This document shows positions 49,010 to 60,872 of a stretch of 64,000 nucleotides of DNA, piece by piece (position 1 is the first letter of the stretch; every line of letters starts with the position of its first letter). A model generated the notes under the pieces. The model did not search any database, was not told the DNA's origin, and saw only the letters and a program-made list of their open reading frames with translations. Location: positions 270,105,870 through 270,169,869 of the forward strand of contig NC_081407.1 of NCBI RefSeq assembly GCF_030272615.1, written 5' to 3'. The position numbers and the translations under genes were made by a program. Origin of the DNA: Cryptomeria japonica (Eukaryota > Streptophyta > Pinopsida > Cupressales > Cupressaceae).

Positions 49010-50193
49010 ATAGAAAATTATGCCCAGTACTTGAGAAGATGCATGTTGTTTACAGGATCAGACAAAGGTTCACCTTCTAGAGTGGCAAACTGATATGCCC
49101 CCAAGCCATAGGTTGCAGTCACTATGAAAGGCCCAACCCAATTAGGTTCAAACTTACCTTTGATGATGTTAGTAGACTATGCATTCTTAGGGTTTGCCTT
49201 TAAAACTAGATCTCCCACTTCGAAGTGTCACCCTTTGACCTTCTTATTATAAGAGCGACGGAGACGGTTTTGATATGCTTGCAAATGTGTCAGGGTTGTC
49301 TGACATTTCTCATCTAACATCTCAAGCTGATGCAACCGAGAGACTCTATGCATCTCATCATCAATTAGATGTTGCAAGGAAACACGCAAGGAAGGAATCT
49401 CCACTTCCAAGGGTAAAATGGCTTCTGCACCATACACCAAAGAATAAGGTGTTGCGCCAGTAGGTGTGCAGATAGAAGTGCGATAAGCCCATAGTGCTAG
49501 ATTCAACTATACATGCCAATCTCAACCAGTGTCATTGACAACCTTTTTCAGGATCTTGATAATGGTTTTATTTGATGCTTCAGCTTGACCATTACCTTGT
49601 GGATAGTATGGACTAGAGAAATGGTGTTGGATATGAAACTTTTCACAGAGTTCTTTGACATCTTTATTCTTGAAGGGACGACCATTATCTGTGACTATGG
49701 AAAGGGGAACCCCATACCGGCATATGATATAATTCAGTAGGAATTTTGAAATTTGCACACCAGTGATATAGGTCATGGGGATAGCCTCGATGCATTTTGT
49801 AAAATACTTTGTGGCTGTAATGATGAACTTGTGTCCATTTGCAGATGTCGGGTGAATCTTGCCAATAAGATCCAATCCCCATTGAGAAAAGGGCCATGGA
49901 GATATGACAGAATGAAGCTCTTGGGCTTGTGCATGAATATAGTTTCCATGGATCTGGTATTTGTAGCACTTCTTAACAAAATCATGAACATCATTTTCCA
50001 AAGTGGGCCAATAATACCCAGCACGAATCAACTTTTTGGCTAAGCTCAGACCATTGAAATGGCCCCCACATATACCATCGTGAACCTTGTGTAAAGCCGT
50101 TTGTGCTTCGTCAGAATCCAAACACCTGAGGAGAGTATGGTCAAAGGAACGATGGTAAAGGGTGTCGACAATGATGACATATTTGGCTGTATG
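49010..50193 (-). pseudogene. pol: gypsy D integrase, few stops
   Basis: It is continuous with RNase H upstream apart from TGA at 50194 (Arg expected). Zinc finger: HKVHDGICGGHFNG, then KKCYKYQ where the second Cys is Tyr. Core: FSQWGLDLIGKIHP, SIVTDNGRPFKN, PYYPQGNGQAEASNKT, holding D, D and E. Two more stops at about 49522 and 49510 fall at Arg and Gln positions before LNLALWAYRTS (49506-49228). The C-terminal domain follows after TGA at 49228 (HFEVGDLVLKANPKN; KFEPNWVGPFIV at about 49160-49104). No chromodomain is seen. Confidence 0.9.
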
Positions 50194-51066
50194 TCAGATG
50201 AAGGCTCGGCGTTGGTTAGCGGAAAGGTTAAGTGGTAATGTTTGGGATTTCAAATATTGATATACATCTTTGTACCACGAGGAGTTGGGACCAACAAGAA
50301 TGCACATCACATCTGTTGTCAGAATGTCAAAAGAAGGGACAAGCAATTGTTCAACCAAAAATTCACATTTGTCCATATTGTTTGGCATATTTAACATGGA
50401 AGTGATCGTAGCCATCGCATCTGCCGACTTGTTTTGCATTCTTGGAACTTGACTGAAATGGATAGCCATGAATTTTGTCTTGAAGAAATCTACCATATGC
50501 TGATAAGGAATAAGCTTCTCATCTTTTGTTTCGTAGTCATCATTCACTTGTCGGATGACTAACTGAGAATCTCCATAGACTTGTAAATGTGTGATGTTCC
50601 AGTGGACCGCTACTCCGAGTCCTGTGACCAGTGCTTCATACTCTGCAATGTTATTGGTACAATGAAAAGTTATTTTGTAGGACTTGGGAATAGCATCACC
50701 TTGAGGGGTGACAAACAAGATGCCTGCTCCAGACCTGAACTTGGTATGGGATCCATCAAAGTATAGCTTCCATTCATTATTAGATGTGAGAGCAAAGACT
50801 GATTCATCTGGAAAATCGGTCAACATGGGATGATCATCATAAATAGGAGCCTCTGCAAGTTGATCTGCTATGACTTGTCCTTTTATCGCCTTTCGCTCCA
50901 TATACTCAATATCAAATTCACTGAGGATCATAACCCACTTTGCTAGGTGGCCCGTCAAAGCTTCTCTGCTAAGCAAGTATTTTAGGTGATCAATTTTTGC
51001 AACCAGCAATGTTTGGTGATTTAACATATAATGTCGGAGCTTCTGTGTTGCAAACACCACTGCCAA
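50194..51066 (-). CDS. pol: gypsy D RVT_3-type (second) RNase H with end of gypsy RNase H, open frame of 290 codons
   Basis: The first ~60 residues finish the gypsy RNase H and its connection (MAVVFATQKLRHYMLNHQT, EFDIEYMERKAIKGQVIADQ). Residues about 95-240 are a separate RNase H fold: WKLYFDGSHTKFRSGAGILF, CTNNIAEYEALVTGL, VYGDSQLVIRQVN, QNKSADAMATI. The four acidic positions (FDG, AEYE, GDS, SAD) are all kept. The frame is open here but is only an internal part of pol. It removes element RNA during cDNA synthesis. Compare the displaced and mutated copy in C (24600-25046). Confidence 0.88.
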   Translation of the reverse strand: MAVVFATQKLRHYMLNHQTLLVAKIDHLKYLLSREALTGHLAKWVMILSEFDIEYMERKAIKGQVIADQLAEAPIYDDHPMLTDFPDESVFALTSNNEWKLYFDGSHTKFRSGAGILFVTPQGDAIPKSYKITFHCTNNIAEYEALVTGLGVAVHWNITHLQVYGDSQLVIRQVNDDYETKDEKLIPYQHMVDFFKTKFMAIHFSQVPRMQNKSADAMATITSMLNMPNNMDKCEFLVEQLLVPSFDILTTDVMCILVGPNSSWYKDVYQYLKSQTLPLNLSANQRRAFI

Positions 51067-51129
51067 GCATGCCCGTTCAATAGTGGAATAATTCAGCTCA
51101 TAGCCTACTAGTGTCTGACTGATATAATA

Positions 51130-52330
51130 AATAGCTCACTCTTTGTCATCCTCATCCTGTTGGGCCAAGAGAACTCCTAGTGCCATTTCAGTTGTAGAAA
51201 TATACAATATAAATGGCTTTCTTTCTATAGGAGGCATTAGAATAGGCGGCGATAGCAAATAGTCCTTGAGAGCTTGAAAGGCTGATTGACATTGCTCAGT
51301 CCATTTAAAAGCAACACCTTTATGCAATAGATGCTGGAATGGATGACATTTGTTGGCCAACTAAGCTATAAAGCGGCGGATTGACTGGAGTTTTCCTTGC
51401 AGACTGCGTAGTTGATGGAGATTAGAAGGAGGAGGCATATCCATGATTGCTTTAACCTTGGCAGGGTCGACTTCAATGCCTCTGTGAGAAACAATGTACC
51501 CTAGTAATTTGCCAGCTGTGACACCAAAGACACATTTCTTTGGATTGAGTCTGAGCTTGTAGGTCTCCATTCGGTCAAAGATTGGGCCCAGGATGGCTAA
51601 ATGACTATCTCTTGTGACAGATTTGCATAATAAGTCATCAACATAGTCCTCCATCAAAGTACGCATGAAATCATGAAAAATTGTCGTCATCGCTCTTTGA
51701 TATGTTGCGCCTGCATTTTTAAGAACAAAGGGCATCACATTCCAATAGTAGGTACCCCAAGCACATGTGAATGCAGTCTTATGCTGATCCTCAGGAGCAA
51801 TGCGAATTTGGTTATAGCCGGAGAAACCATCCATCAATGAGAGCATCTCATATCCAGCAGTCATGTCAACTATGATGTCGATATTTGGCAATGGAAAATC
51901 ATCTTTAGGGCATGCTTTATTGAGATCCCTAAAATCTGTACAGATTCTGATGCCCCCAGTTACTTTGCTAACTGGTACCAAATTTGAAATCCAGTCTGCA
52001 TAATCGATGGGTCTGATAAAGCCCACATCCAGTAGTTTCTTCAGTTCAACCTTGACCAAAAGAGCCACCTGGGGATGCATCTTTTTGAGTTTTTGTTTGA
52101 CAAGCTTGGCATCTGCTTTTAATGCCAAGTGATGAAGGACTAGTTCTGGATCAAGGCCAGGCATATCTGCATAGGACCAGGCAAAACTGATCTTCTTCTC
52201 AAGAAAGAAATTGACAAAGTCTATCTTTCCTGTTTTGATAGAGAAGCAGCAAAATGAATGACCTTGGGGTTGTCAGGTGTACCCAAATTGATTTCCTTGG
52301 TCATTTCCACAAGCAATGTTGATTTATCCT
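51130..52330 (-). pseudogene. pol: gypsy D reverse transcriptase and gypsy-type RNase H, few stops
   Basis: RT runs from about 52330: ISFAWSYADMPGLDPELVL, KLKKMHPQVALLVKVELKKL, GFIRPIDYADWISNLVPVSK, GGIRICTDFRDLNKACPKDD, MDGFSGYNQI, and the catalytic YVDDLLCKS near 51630, then LNPKKCVFGVTAGKLLGYIV. TAG at 51361 replaces Gln before LANKCHPFQHLL. RNase H continues to TGA at 51136 (Arg expected before AIYYISQTL). TAG at 52329 separates it from the linker. All three stops fit one C-to-T change each. Confidence 0.92.
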
Positions 52331-52331
52331 A

Positions 52332-54020
52332 ACTTGATAGGGGTATGTCCACTCTTCCACCTTTGGGCACCTCAGAGAGGTTTTCACTCGCAGGTACGTT
52401 TTTTATTTTTACTTTTTCATGATCAGAGAGTGCCTTATGGTTTTCACTCAAAGACCTATTCTTTTGATTTTTTACTTGTTCTTTTTTGTTTTCATTTTGA
52501 TGACTGGAAGATGGAGTTGACTCCCCAAAATATGTTGTGGAATCTAGGTCAATAGCAAATCCTGCCTTATGATCACCTTGTGGTATGCCTTCCCGTAGTC
52601 CAAGGAATTCTGCAATTGCTTCGTCATTTTGAAAATAGTCCAATGTGAGTGGTTCTTGTTGGTCATGTTGGATAAGCTGGGGATAGACAAGGGGCATGTC
52701 ATCATCAGTTTTAAGGAGAGAGAGGACTAATATGGTAAAGATGTAAACATCTGTGGTATCACTATTTGAACTGCTTGTATCTGATTCAGAGCTTGGGTCC
52801 CAGAATGACTCTATCCAAGCATTAGGACATGTTTTAGGAAGAGAAGTTATTTCATGTTTGTCTTCCATAGGCAAATTATCAGGGTCAAGGAACATATTGT
52901 CAAGGGCATAGGAGCTAGAGGAAAAAGAACTCCACTCCCATTCATTGGAATCAGTTTCGGGTCGGATATCCTCAGGTGTTATTTCATCATCAGAGTCACA
53001 CCCTTTTCCACATGTGGTTACTTTGGAAGATGAGGGTCCAATTCACAACGGTATGAAACCTAACCCTAAAGTTGGAGGTCACATCTTGGGTATAACAGGT
53101 TCTAGCCTTCCATTGTTTTTCAGGCCTAAGCCACTGCAACCGTCATATCCTTTCTTTTGCAGCATAGTAAATCCTTTGTCGTACCGTTCCACTGGCAACC
53201 TGACAAGTGGGGTCTCAATTGGATCCTTATAAAGCCAATCTATGACATCATCATCTAAAGTTTCTTTGTCAAGTTCACCCCATCTTGTATATGTAGTGGG
53301 AGGCTGATATTGAATAACCACCTTAGGTTCCTTTTGCAACAAATACGGTTTGCCATATGATTTTGGAGATATTGGTAAATTCCCGATGAGGAATGTTTGA
53401 TCCATTGAATATTCTCTGCATCCTTAGTCCTGTATCTTCAATTTTCCTTTGACAACATCTAACAATTCATTAGGATCCACATAACTATGTGATTTGGCTT
53501 CTCTATTGATGGGGACTTGCTGCTGAGGGGTATCCTTTAGAGTAGCACAAAATTGAAATGGATTAGGATCTCCTGGAATTGTTATCTCAGTTCCATTGTA
53601 AGGATATTTTAAACATTGATGATAGGTGGATGGAACTGCTTTCATTGCATGGATCCATGGACGGCCAAGAATCATATTGTAAGGGAGATCAAGGTCTAAG
53701 ACCTGCAAGAAAGTGTTTTCTGTCACTGGACCAACCCTGATAGGCAATGTAATTATCCCTTTGGATGGGTGCTCAACATCATCATATGCTTTGATTGTTA
53801 TTCTTTTGGAAGCATCAATGTCATTTTCTGTATAACCAAGGCCAATGACCACTCTCAAGGTACAAATATTAAGACCCGCTCCGCCATCTATCAAGACTCA
53901 TCGGATTTTGCAATTATGGACAAAGAATTCAAGGTGTAAAGGATCATTATGAGGGAGCTTATCAGGTGAGATATCATTATCAGAAAATGAGACATTTGGG
54001 AAATAGCTAGATGTCCAATT
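52332..54020 (-). pseudogene. pol: gypsy D protease, G-patch-like motif and acidic linker, few stops
   Basis: The frame differs from gag by one step. Protease: VLIDGGAGLNICTLRVVIGL at about 53897-53838, with the Asp-Gly-Gly form of the active site, then YNMILGRPWIHAMKAVP. A TGA precedes VLIDG (Arg expected) and a TAA lies at 53424. Next, MDQTFLIGNLPI leads to a G-patch-like stretch GFTMLQKKGYDGCSGLGLKN then NGRLEPVIPKM (53160-53082). A Ser/Asp-rich linker (52895-52332) reaches RT. G-patch motifs bind nucleic acid and also follow the protease in betaretroviruses. Confidence 0.82.
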
Positions 54021-54025
54021 CGGGC

Positions 54026-57000
54026 TTAAAACTGGTCAACATCAATGTCTGTCGGGACAGTGGACTCAATTAAAGCTTTATCTAGGACTACATGATGCAT
54101 GGGAGACATTTTCAACAACTCAAGGATTGATATTTGTGTAGGTGTCTTTCCTAGATGATCCAAGAGATTATATTGACTTGCAGGAGTTGGTTTGGGAGGA
54201 GCTGCAGGAGCTCCTTTCAGTACTATTTTGGATCGACGAGTGGTGAATGTGCAAGAAGGATCTTGTCCCTTTATTCTTAGGGTAGAAACATACTCATTTG
54301 ACGCATGAAAACAATTGCTTACATTATTATAACCAGAACTTGCATAATTTTCTATTTGGGTAGAGTTTGAAGAAGATGCTTTACTCTTGTCATGATCAAG
54401 CAAAGGAGTTTTGAAAATAGTATGATTAGTGTTAGAGGTCGCATGGGGTGGATCTACCTCAATTACTCCTTGCTCTAACAAGTCTTGAATCAGATGTTTC
54501 AATTGAAAACATGATGTAGTTTTATGTCCTTTGGACCGATGGTATTCACAATAGGCATTATCATTCCACCAATGCGGCTTTACCACAGGTTTTGCCTTGA
54601 TATCTGGTAGCTTGATAAATTTTGCTTGTATTAATTGTTTCATTACTGATTCAATAGGCTCTCCCAATGGCGTAAACTGTCGAGAAGGCCCATCCCTCGA
54701 TCGGAAAGGTTTTCCTTGTTGATTTTGTTGCTGGCCTTGTTGTTGATTATATTGTTGAGTGTATTGTTGAGTATGTTGTTGGTATTGCGGCTGTTGAGTA
54801 ACATTGCTCACTGGTGTTTGATTTTGTTCCATAGTTGACATATTAGGAACACTCAATTTCTTGATTGTGAACGGGGGTTGATTTGCATTCACCGCTCTTG
54901 CATCAACAACTCCATCATTAGTGACATTCTTGTTCTTATACCAAAATCTATTTCTGTCCCCTGAATTGTTCGTGTTGTCACTGTCTTTGTTAAGCTTAAT
55001 GATTCCCTTGGCTACAAGAGCAGTTTCAATGTTCATCCCCTTCTTAATGAGTTTCTCTATAGTACTGGGACTTTTCAATTTTAGTTCATACATCATTTCT
55101 GGGACCAAATTTTGGATAAACAGATTCACTTGTTGTTCTTTAGGTATATCTAGGGAAGAACGACTATACAAGCTTCGCCATCATTGCAAGAAAGTCACTA
55201 ATGGTTCATCTTGCTTTTTCTTGGTGTTGCATAAATCTGACATGGTCACATCACTGTCGATGTTGAATGCAAAGTGAGATATAAACTTTTGAGCCAGTTC
55301 CGACCAAGTCTTTATGTTTCCTGGCAGATGCGAATACCAATCCATGGCTTGTCCCATGAGACTTCGTGCAAATAAGCGCATTAAATATGTCTCCTCATAA
55401 CTCACTTCAGTACATGCCACGAAAAATGCTCGAATATGATCTTTTGGATTGCCATTTCCTTTATATTTCTCAAAATTAGGTGCCTCAAAATGTTTAGGGA
55501 ATGGAGGCATGTATAAGCTCTTGTCAAATGGATTAGGACATAAATCCTGATCTGTATACAATTTCTTTGTTCCTTTAGTTTCTAATGTGTCAACTTGTCA
55601 TTGCAATTTCTCAAGTTGTTGCGCAATTGTATCATATTTTGGAGGTCCATCATTAATCCCGGTGGGTACTCTTTGTCGATACATCGTGTTTCCGATCGGT
55701 TGTTGATGCTCTGAAATGGTTGTTTTTGGTGTCTCCGGCATATAAAGTTCTTGGTACATCTCTTGTTGTTGTGGTTGTGCCATGCCTTGATATCAACTTT
55801 GTTGCTATACTTCTTGGAGCCTAGGTTGATATTGCAATTGAGTAGGTTGTTGATATTGCACAGGTGCCAATTGCAGTTGTGAAGTATGATAGCTTGTTTG
55901 CCTTGGCATATATTGAGGCACATGTTGGTGTTGAGGCTGACGAATCAGAATTTGTTGACTTTTTGCCAATTGTTGTCATGGTGTATATCCCATCATTTGT
56001 AAAAAACTTTGTTTAGGTGGTTTTTGTTGTTTCTCCTTAAAATGAGGTATGGCACTTGCATTAACTTGCTGTGTTGTTTGTCCAATCCACTGTGATGGTT
56101 GCAAGTATGCATTAACTTGTAATGGTGCAGAGGGCGCTACAACATGTTGTTGAATGTGGTATTGTTGTTGTTGTACATTGCTTGTTTGCACATTCGATTG
56201 TACCCTTTGTGTATTACTCAATTGTTGCAACAATTGTTGTTGGTGCAAACCACTATCTGTAGTTCTTTGTGTCACCATTATCGAAGGATCTGTCGCAATA
56301 GTGTTTGGCAAATATATTGAACTTAACGGGACATAAGAACTTTGTTGCATCGTGGAATTGCTTTGGACATTAGTGATATCAGGCATTCCAGTCGTGAAGC
56401 TTTCCTGCATCTTAGATTTTGATCCAATTTTATGCATGTAAGGAACCACTTCTTGTTGAGGGACAACTGTCAATATTTGAGCGGTCTTCATTTGATCTTG
56501 TGTTACAGGTGTTGTGTTGAATAATGGATTATTTATTGTCTCAAATGGTGACTTTTGAGGAATAGTCACTGTCAATGCCTTTGAAGCACGTTTTCTCATC
56601 AAGGTAGGCTGATTTTCTGGTTGCACATTTTCTTCATTTGGATGCGGAGAGAAACTTAACAACTCACCGCCTTGTTGTTTTTGCACATTGATTTGCTCAC
56701 TTGAGGAGGTCACATTACTCATCATGTTAAGATATTTTTGTGGGAACATCTTAAAGACCTTGTTCAAGAACTTATCCATCTTTTTTGTCATCTTAGGATC
56801 TTTAAGAAACATATCAACATCATCAGAAGCATCGGAATCTGATGAAGAATCTGGTTGGACATTTGGATTCATTTCTTGTTGAATGTCTTGATCTGAACCA
56901 AATCCTTGCGAAAGAGTTTGTTCTTCATATAATGTTTGAGTTTGAATGTCATGTTGCAGGTGTGGTTGATTCCAATTGAAAGGTGCACTTCCTCTTGGAG

Positions 57001-57223
57001 TTGGTGGAACACTCCCATGTCCTGGTTTCATAGGTACAAACACTGGTTCATATAATGGAGGTGGTCCAAGTTGAACCATTCCATATGGTGGTAATGATGT
57101 GTTTGATGAACCTTCAATTTGTACTGTTTGACTGGTTTGAAATTGTGAATTTGATATGTTGTCAATGGGTTGATATGCTGGTTCACCCATCTTTTTAGAT
57201 TTTGATCTTGTTTCAACAGGCAT
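54026..57223 (-). pseudogene. gag: gypsy D gag, long Gln-rich N-terminus, few stops
   Basis: I place the start at 57223 (MPVETRSKSKKMGEPAYQ), a common start of Tat gag, although the frame is open upstream to 57367. The N-terminal third is rich in Gln, Pro and Ser. TGAs at 55976 and near 55785 and a TAG near 55810 interrupt it. The capsid lies at 55561-55181 (VSYEETYLMRLFARSLMGQA, MDWYSHLPGNIKTWSELAQK), then TGA at 55181. A Gln-rich stretch and a Cys/His motif YCEYHRSKGHKTTSCFQLKH follow near 54555-54490. It ends at TAA 54026. It would package the element RNA. Confidence 0.88.
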
Positions 57224-59114
57224 GTCACTTATGCAAATGCAATATTTTTTGGAATTTTTCAAAGATAATGTATGATATGCAACTAAATGAAAACTAAATA
57301 AATGAGAGTGCAATCTATGGCAAGAATGCAACCTATGTTTTTGGTTGTTTTTGGAAGATTTTGACAAACTTTTTGGAATGCAAATTTAAAAGAGACCCTT
57401 AGGAAATTGAAATGATGTCTAGACCTCAAAGGACAAAAGGACCAAGTGAAAAAAGGACAAAATGACAATGTCTCCCCTATATGCTTGGATACTAAGCTAG
57501 GTTTGACCAAATAACAATAATGACATAAAGAGAAAAGGTTTGATAAGGTCTAGACCTCCTAACATTGACTTAGGGTTTATCAAAGATTTGGATTACTCAA
57601 GTATGACAAAACCTAGTTTTGACACTATATGCAAAGGGACAATTACTATGCAAATAACCCTAATATGATATGATAATGACCTAAACTTAATGAAGAGACC
57701 TAAGGTATGGAAATATGAATGTATGACAATGTCAACCTAAGGCAAAACCTAAGGTTGAATTATGAAATGGTATGACTTTAATGCAAGAGGACACATGCAA
57801 ATGGATGACTCTTATTGATATGCAAAGGAGTATGACTTAGGTGAAACCTAACCTTGGTACTTGACAATGAACTTTGCAAAATGCAACCTAGGATGAACCT
57901 AAATCTAAGTGACATGAATGTTGAGACAAGATTTTGAACAATGTTTGACAACCATGTTTGAAGGTGTTTTTGAATTTTGCTGGATGAAATGTTTCTTCTG
58001 TTTAACCTTGTTTTGAATCAATTTGTCTTGTTTTTTAAATGATATGCAATTCAACCTTTGACAAACAAAGAAGACAAGATATTTCAACTTAGACTCGAGA
58101 CAATCATGCTCATTCACACATTTCTTATGGTAGGCAAGGACATTAGGTACTTGAGAGGTAGACTCATTATGGGATTCAAGGAGAATACATAGATGCTTGA
58201 CCCCACGGGCTCCCCTCCATGGCACTCACTTCTTAGGGCAGCCAAGCATCAGTCCCCATGGAAATCTCCCCATGGTGAACTTAGTATCTCTTCCAAGTAT
58301 CCGAACTTGTCCTTCTCAAGCAACTAGAAGGATTTTTGGCCTCTAAATACAAGGTGTTTAGTAAGGATTTCTGTTAAGTGTTACTCCTTGATGTCATGCA
58401 AGTGTGATTGAGACATTAAGCCCATCAAGATACCAAACAAATGTAGCCACGCAAGCATGATTTAGACCATGAGGTCCTACTTAGATGTTGATATGAGAAA
58501 GAGTTCAAGGGTCATCACTTCCCAAGTAACTACAATTCCCATGTAACCCTTCCTTCAAAGCTTTCGCCCATCAGGTATTTGTTTATAGTGAGTTAGAATT
58601 CCAAGGTATTCTAGCCATACTCACTTTGGGTCATTCCCTTCTCATGATTATCACTTGCTTGCAAAAGCAAATGGTCGGGAAGGCAGGCCCTCTAAAGGTG
58701 ACACACAATCAAAAACATGAGCATGGTATTGAAGATCTGGATTTCTGATCACCCTAAGAAGGATGAGAGAATACTCTCCTACTCCAATGTCAAACTCGAC
58801 AATCAAAGCAAACATGCATTCATTCCATCCTATTTAGAAATCACTAGGTGCCTAAATATTAATTGCAAACACAAAGTTTAGTTGTAGTCCAAGGCAACCT
58901 GCAAAACCCAAGTCAAAAGTTTGATATGTTTAGTCTTTGACTATCGAACCTGCACAAAAACATGTTAGTAGTTTCATTTTTTGTCTTTGCCATGCGTATG
59001 CTAAGGTTCTGCACAGAGAATCAGTACCAAAAAACCAAAAAGCAGAAACAGCATGCAAAACAGAACAATTTGCAAGTAAAAACACACTACCTTTTACCTC
59101 TGTTTTTGTCCCTA

Positions 59115-59215
59115 CACAGGCAAAGAAGTCTTGACACAGGCATAGAATGCTTGACACAAGCACAGAATGTCTTTGACACAGGCACAGAATGCTTAACATA
59201 GGCGCAAAAGTTTCC
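59115..59215 (-). repeat. 20-bp repeat in D leader, about 5 units
   Basis: On the minus strand units like TGTGCTTGTGTCAAGCATTC repeat at 20-22-base spacing. They resemble TGTGCTTGTGTAGGGTCTTC at 45275-45294 on the plus strand. The two arrays are thus inverted relative to each other, one at each end of the element's interior. Confidence 0.75.
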
Positions 59216-59298
59216 AGAAAACACTGCACTACCCTGTTTCTTGGGTTTTTGACTTGCAAATCATCTCAAAAGCACTCAAAAGCATGATTAGGGGGTTA

Positions 59299-59317
59299 GT
59301 TCACGTCGGGTTCACCA
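59299..59317 (-). other. Primer-binding site of gypsy D
   Basis: On the minus strand TGGTGAACCCGACGTGAAC starts five bases inside the 5' LTR. TGG at its start and its place fit a tRNA primer site. I do not assign the tRNA. Confidence 0.7.
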
Positions 59318-59322
59318 TTTAA

Positions 59323-60872
59323 TGTAGCATAGGAAATCGGAAATCATCACAAGTAAATCAAGATACTAATCTAGCTCAATCACGAAAGCTCAAATGCAAT
59401 GATCAATCCTAAACACACTCAATAAAGACATGAAAGCAAAACATTCAAGATTAAAAGGTAAGCAAACCAAATGCAGATCTGAATATCTCCTTCATGTGGC
59501 TCCATTGTCCTTCTTTCTTCTTCAAATAGCTTTTGTTTGTGGATCTCACCTTCAAGTGCATAAACCTAATGTGAAAGCAAGATTGACAATTAGCGCAAGA
59601 GTACTCAAAGCGTGATTGATTCAACAAAGTGATTATCTTGATTGAAGAAATTCATCCAATTTATCGATAAATTGGAGAAAAGACAAGATTAGCATGAAAT
59701 TGATATTAGAGGCAATTAATTTCAAAAATGGCACAATTGAGTGGAAAGAAGAAGGTTATGACACCTTCTATGTCATGAATTATGAGATATTGCCAATGCA
59801 AAGGTTAGAGGACTAGAGGCTTATGACATCTTGCTATGCCAAAAGTATGACGCATGAGAAATTCATGCTTCCACCAAAGCACAAAAATAGGGAGAACTAG
59901 AGAGAAATCAATTAGGTGGAAATTAATTTTGACAAATTAGAAAATAGGTGGAAATTAGGAATTTAGGAAAATTAGGAAAATTAGGAAATTAGAAAATTAG
60001 GAATTTAGTGAATTAATTAATAATTTCTCATTCATTAATTAATTCACAAAGAGGGAATTTAGAAATTGATGAAAAATTAGGAAATTAGGTAAGTCAATTA
60101 ATAATTTGTCATTTATTAATTAATTTACAAAAAGAGGAATAATTAGTTAACCAATTAAATTAAACATTTAATTGTGACACAAAGACCTAGGATAAATAAA
60201 TAAATTATTTAACCTAGAGGAAGAAAATGGAGAGAAAATGACAAACAAGGTTAAATGAATAAATCATAAAACCCTAGAAGATAAATTAGGAATGCAAGGA
60301 TGACAATTAGGTCTTGATATAAAATTGATTTGATGTTGATTCGATCATGATTTTGAATTGACAAAAGACCAATGCTGACAAACAATTTTGATTGATAAAT
60401 GCACCAATTTACGAGGAATAATGACAAATTGATCCAAATTAACACGATTGAGAAGGACAACGAACGATGACAAATTGATCGCAAAATGACAAGATTGAAA
60501 ATGATAACGCAAAATGACAACATTGAAAATGATAACGATAGATGACAAATCGATCGCAAAACGACAAGATTGACAAGAGGACAAAACCCTAATTAGGATT
60601 CGCGATGTCCAAAATGATGACAAATTAGCACGCACATTAATGCGACAGGATAAGATTGACCAAAATCATGACTGAAGATTGTTGTCGACAAGACCAATTT
60701 CGAAAGTGAGACAACTGAAGAATGTAGAAGAAAGACTCGATGCTCGCAAATGATAAAGACCAAGTGCATGACATAGAAGAAATGTTAATGCGAAGCAAAA
60801 ACCCTAAAATAAGGCAATGCGCAAATGTTAAAGTATGACTCCGCAAGCATTGACCATTTTTAGGTGTCTACA
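59323..60872 (-). repeat. 5' LTR of gypsy D
   Basis: It starts TGTAGCATAGG and ends GTGTCTACA, at exactly 1550 bp. It is followed by ATGAT, the target duplication. The identity with 43175-44724 is about 98% by eye. Confidence 0.95.

Larger units (their letters stand above)
57224..59322 (-). other. Long untranslated leader of gypsy D
   Basis: About 2.1 kb lies between the primer site and gag with no clear coding sequence. It contains the 20-bp repeat at 59115-59215. Long leaders are usual in large plant gypsy elements. Short frames in it (57905-58225, 58930-59259) show no known motif. Confidence 0.6.
43175..60872 (-). mobile_element. Ty3/gypsy (Tat-like) element D (minus), complete, with antisense plant-mobile-domain gene
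   Basis: The 17.7-kb element has 1550-bp LTRs at 43175-44724 and 59323-60872 and a perfect ATGAT duplication (43170-43174, 60873-60877). On the minus strand: leader (59322-57224), gag (57223-54026), protease plus a G-patch-like motif plus linker (54020-52330), RT and gypsy RNase H (52330-51130), second RNase H (51066-50194), integrase (50193-49010). The order RT, RNase H, RVT_3-type RNase H, integrase and the extra antisense gene fit the Tat group. Premature stops are few and mostly TAG or TGA. LTR identity is about 98% by eye, so D is the youngest insertion in the window. Confidence 0.95.

Noticed and set aside
48787-49093. Phe-rich (plus) and Lys-rich (minus) open frames
   Set aside because: Both come from a T-rich low-complexity stretch and have no domain.
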